The translations under genes and the position numbers were made by a program. This document shows positions 5,921 to 6,911 of a stretch of DNA of 6,911 nucleotides, piece after piece; position 1 is the first letter of the stretch; the number at the start of each line of letters is the position of its first letter. This DNA comes from Ignavibacteriales bacterium (GTDB lineage: Bacteria > Bacteroidota > Ignavibacteria > UBA10030), in contig JACRFF010000127.1 in assembly GCA_016218005.1 (NCBI GenBank), forward strand, positions 1-6,911, given 5' to 3'. The notes under the pieces are model-generated. The model had not been told where the DNA came from, did no database searches, and saw only the letters and a list, made by a program, of their open reading frames with translations.

Positions 5921-6911
5921 CTATTCAATCACCCAGGTATCGCCCGAGTTGAGAAGTTTTTTCATATCCCCCTCACCGTGCTTGGCTTTTGCGTTCTCAA
6001 TCTGCCGAACCATTTCGGCCTCGTAAGTTGGGCGTTCCAACGCAAGAAATACTCCCACAGGCCGAGGCAGGTGAGCGTAGTATGTCATGTCGGCAAGGAT
6101 GAACGAGAGTGTCGTATCCTTTTCGTTGTGGATAAGCAAATCGTTGACGGAATATTTTCCATCCTTCAGCGAGACGATCGTGGGAGAAAAGCCGTCGAGA
6201 CGAATGCCTTTGTCTTTCTCTTTGCCGAACACCAACGGTTTGCCGTGTTCAATGTACACCACGCTGTCGTCTCGGGTTTCTTTTTCCGTGAATTGGAAAA
6301 ACGTACCATCGTTGAACACGTTGCAATTCTGGTACACCTCGACGAACGACGTGCCCTTATGGTCTGCCGCGCGTTTCAGTATTGCTTGCAGGTGCTTGGG
6401 ATCGCGATCCATCGTGCGTGCAACGAATGTGCCGCTCGCTCCCAATGCTAACGCCGCAGGATTGAACGGATAATCCAACGAACCCGCCGGCGTAGATTTC
6501 GTGACCTTGCCTTTTTCCGATGTCGGCGAGTATTGTCCCTTCGTCAATCCGTAGATTTGGTTGTTGAAGAGAAGAACGTTGACATCGATGTTGCGGCGGA
6601 GGAGATGGATAAAGTGATTGCCGCCGATGGCCAAGCCGTCGCCATCGCCCGTTACGACCCACACGGAAAGGTCCGGTCGCGCAAGCTTTAAGCCGGAGGC
6701 GATTGCCGTTGCGCGTCCGTGGATGCCGTGGATGCCATAGGTGCTCATGTAGTAAGGGAAACGGCTGGAACATCCGATGCCGGAGATGAACGCCATCCGG
6801 TGTTTCGGAATGCCAAGGTCAGGCATGATGCGCTGCGTCTGGGCAAGGATCGAATAATCGCCGCAGCCCGGACACCACCGAACATCCTGATCGCTTTGAA
6901 AATCTTTTGAG
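5921..6911 (-). CDS. korB: 2-oxoacid:ferredoxin oxidoreductase subunit beta (KorB-like), 5' partial
   Basis: This is the thiamine-diphosphate subunit of an enzyme that converts a 2-oxoacid, CoA and oxidised ferredoxin to acyl-CoA, CO2 and reduced ferredoxin. The gene runs off the right edge; 329 residues plus the stop are visible, and the first in-frame ATG (6826) is internal, since the conserved start lies upstream of it. Numbering from the window edge, WCPGCGDYS (12-20) and GIGC (44-47) give three of the four cysteines expected for the 4Fe-4S cluster (Cys13, Cys16, Cys47); Cys196 in YQNCNVFNDG is the fourth. The ThDP site shows GDGD (88-91) and NNQIYGLTKGQYSPTS (116-131). The part after about 205 matches the family's C-terminal beta domain. 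The style fits 2-oxoglutarate-type (Kor) more than pyruvate enzymes, but substrate assignment is an inference. The alpha subunit is presumably just outside the window. Confidence 0.93.
   Translation of the reverse strand, partial: SKDFQSDQDVRWCPGCGDYSILAQTQRIMPDLGIPKHRMAFISGIGCSSRFPYYMSTYGIHGIHGRATAIASGLKLARPDLSVWVVTGDGDGLAIGGNHFIHLLRRNIDVNVLLFNNQIYGLTKGQYSPTSEKGKVTKSTPAGSLDYPFNPAALALGASGTFVARTMDRDPKHLQAILKRAADHKGTSFVEVYQNCNVFNDGTFFQFTEKETRDDSVVYIEHGKPLVFGKEKDKGIRLDGFSPTIVSLKDGKYSVNDLLIHNEKDTTLSFILADMTYYAHLPRPVGVFLALERPTYEAEMVRQIENAKAKHGEGDMKKLLNSGDTWVIE

Noticed and set aside
5921..6826. Complete oxidoreductase subunit starting at ATG 6826
   Set aside because: The frame stays open to the window edge and upstream codons encode the conserved WCPGCGDYS cluster motif, so the gene is truncated by the window.
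1..6911. A novel multi-gene defence, toxin or mobile system
   Set aside because: All six genes belong to known chromosomal families with intact motifs; no transposase, integrase, toxin, nuclease-effector or phage genes are visible.

Overview
The window is a single-strand block of bacterial chromosome: every supported gene reads on the minus strand, so gene order runs from the right end to the left. The protein set suggests the Bacteroidota/Chlorobi/Ignavibacteria side of the FCB group. The reasons are a GWxTD-domain protein with a signal peptide ending in 'FGQ', an FtsE of the '[11 protein letters not shown] / [19 protein letters not shown]' type, and a 2-oxoacid:ferredoxin oxidoreductase beta subunit with a 'DVRWCPGCGDYS' start. 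This placement is inferred from recognised sequence style, not from a search. The ferredoxin-dependent oxidoreductase suggests at least partly anaerobic carbon metabolism.

Layout in transcription order. (1) 6911-5921: beta subunit of a 2-oxoacid:ferredoxin oxidoreductase, cut by the window edge at its 5' end and closed by a strong intrinsic terminator at 5902-5865. (2) 5838-4837: NrnA-like DHH/DHHA1 phosphoesterase with a GTG start, followed 13 bp later by (3) 4823-3315: an M17 leucyl aminopeptidase. (4) After a 90-bp gap with a plausible promoter comes a tightly overlapping trio: an exported GWxTD-domain protein (3224-1908), pdxA (1911-916, TTG start, 4-bp overlap) and ftsE (923-252, 8-bp overlap). 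(5) 251-1 has no gene. Most of it is a mosaic of GC-rich palindromic repeats.

How the genes work together: the KorB-type subunit belongs to central carbon metabolism. NrnA recycles nanoRNA and/or pAp, and PepA recycles peptides. PdxA makes the vitamin B6 precursor, and FtsE is the ATPase of the division/peptidoglycan-hydrolysis regulator FtsEX. The overlaps suggest the GWxTD protein, PdxA and FtsE are translated from one message. No shared pathway is evident, so this looks like a housekeeping operon joined for expression reasons. The GWxTD protein is the only member without a known function.

I found no defence system, mobile gene cassette, CRISPR array, tRNA or rRNA. The most unusual feature is the palindromic repeat family. 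It occurs as a nested composite downstream of ftsE, and a short related copy appears to lie in frame inside pepA. Other points worth a look are a His-to-Gln change at a substrate-contact position of PdxA, an ftsE with no ftsX beside it in the window, and a strong terminator that leaves nrnA only 26 nt of leader.
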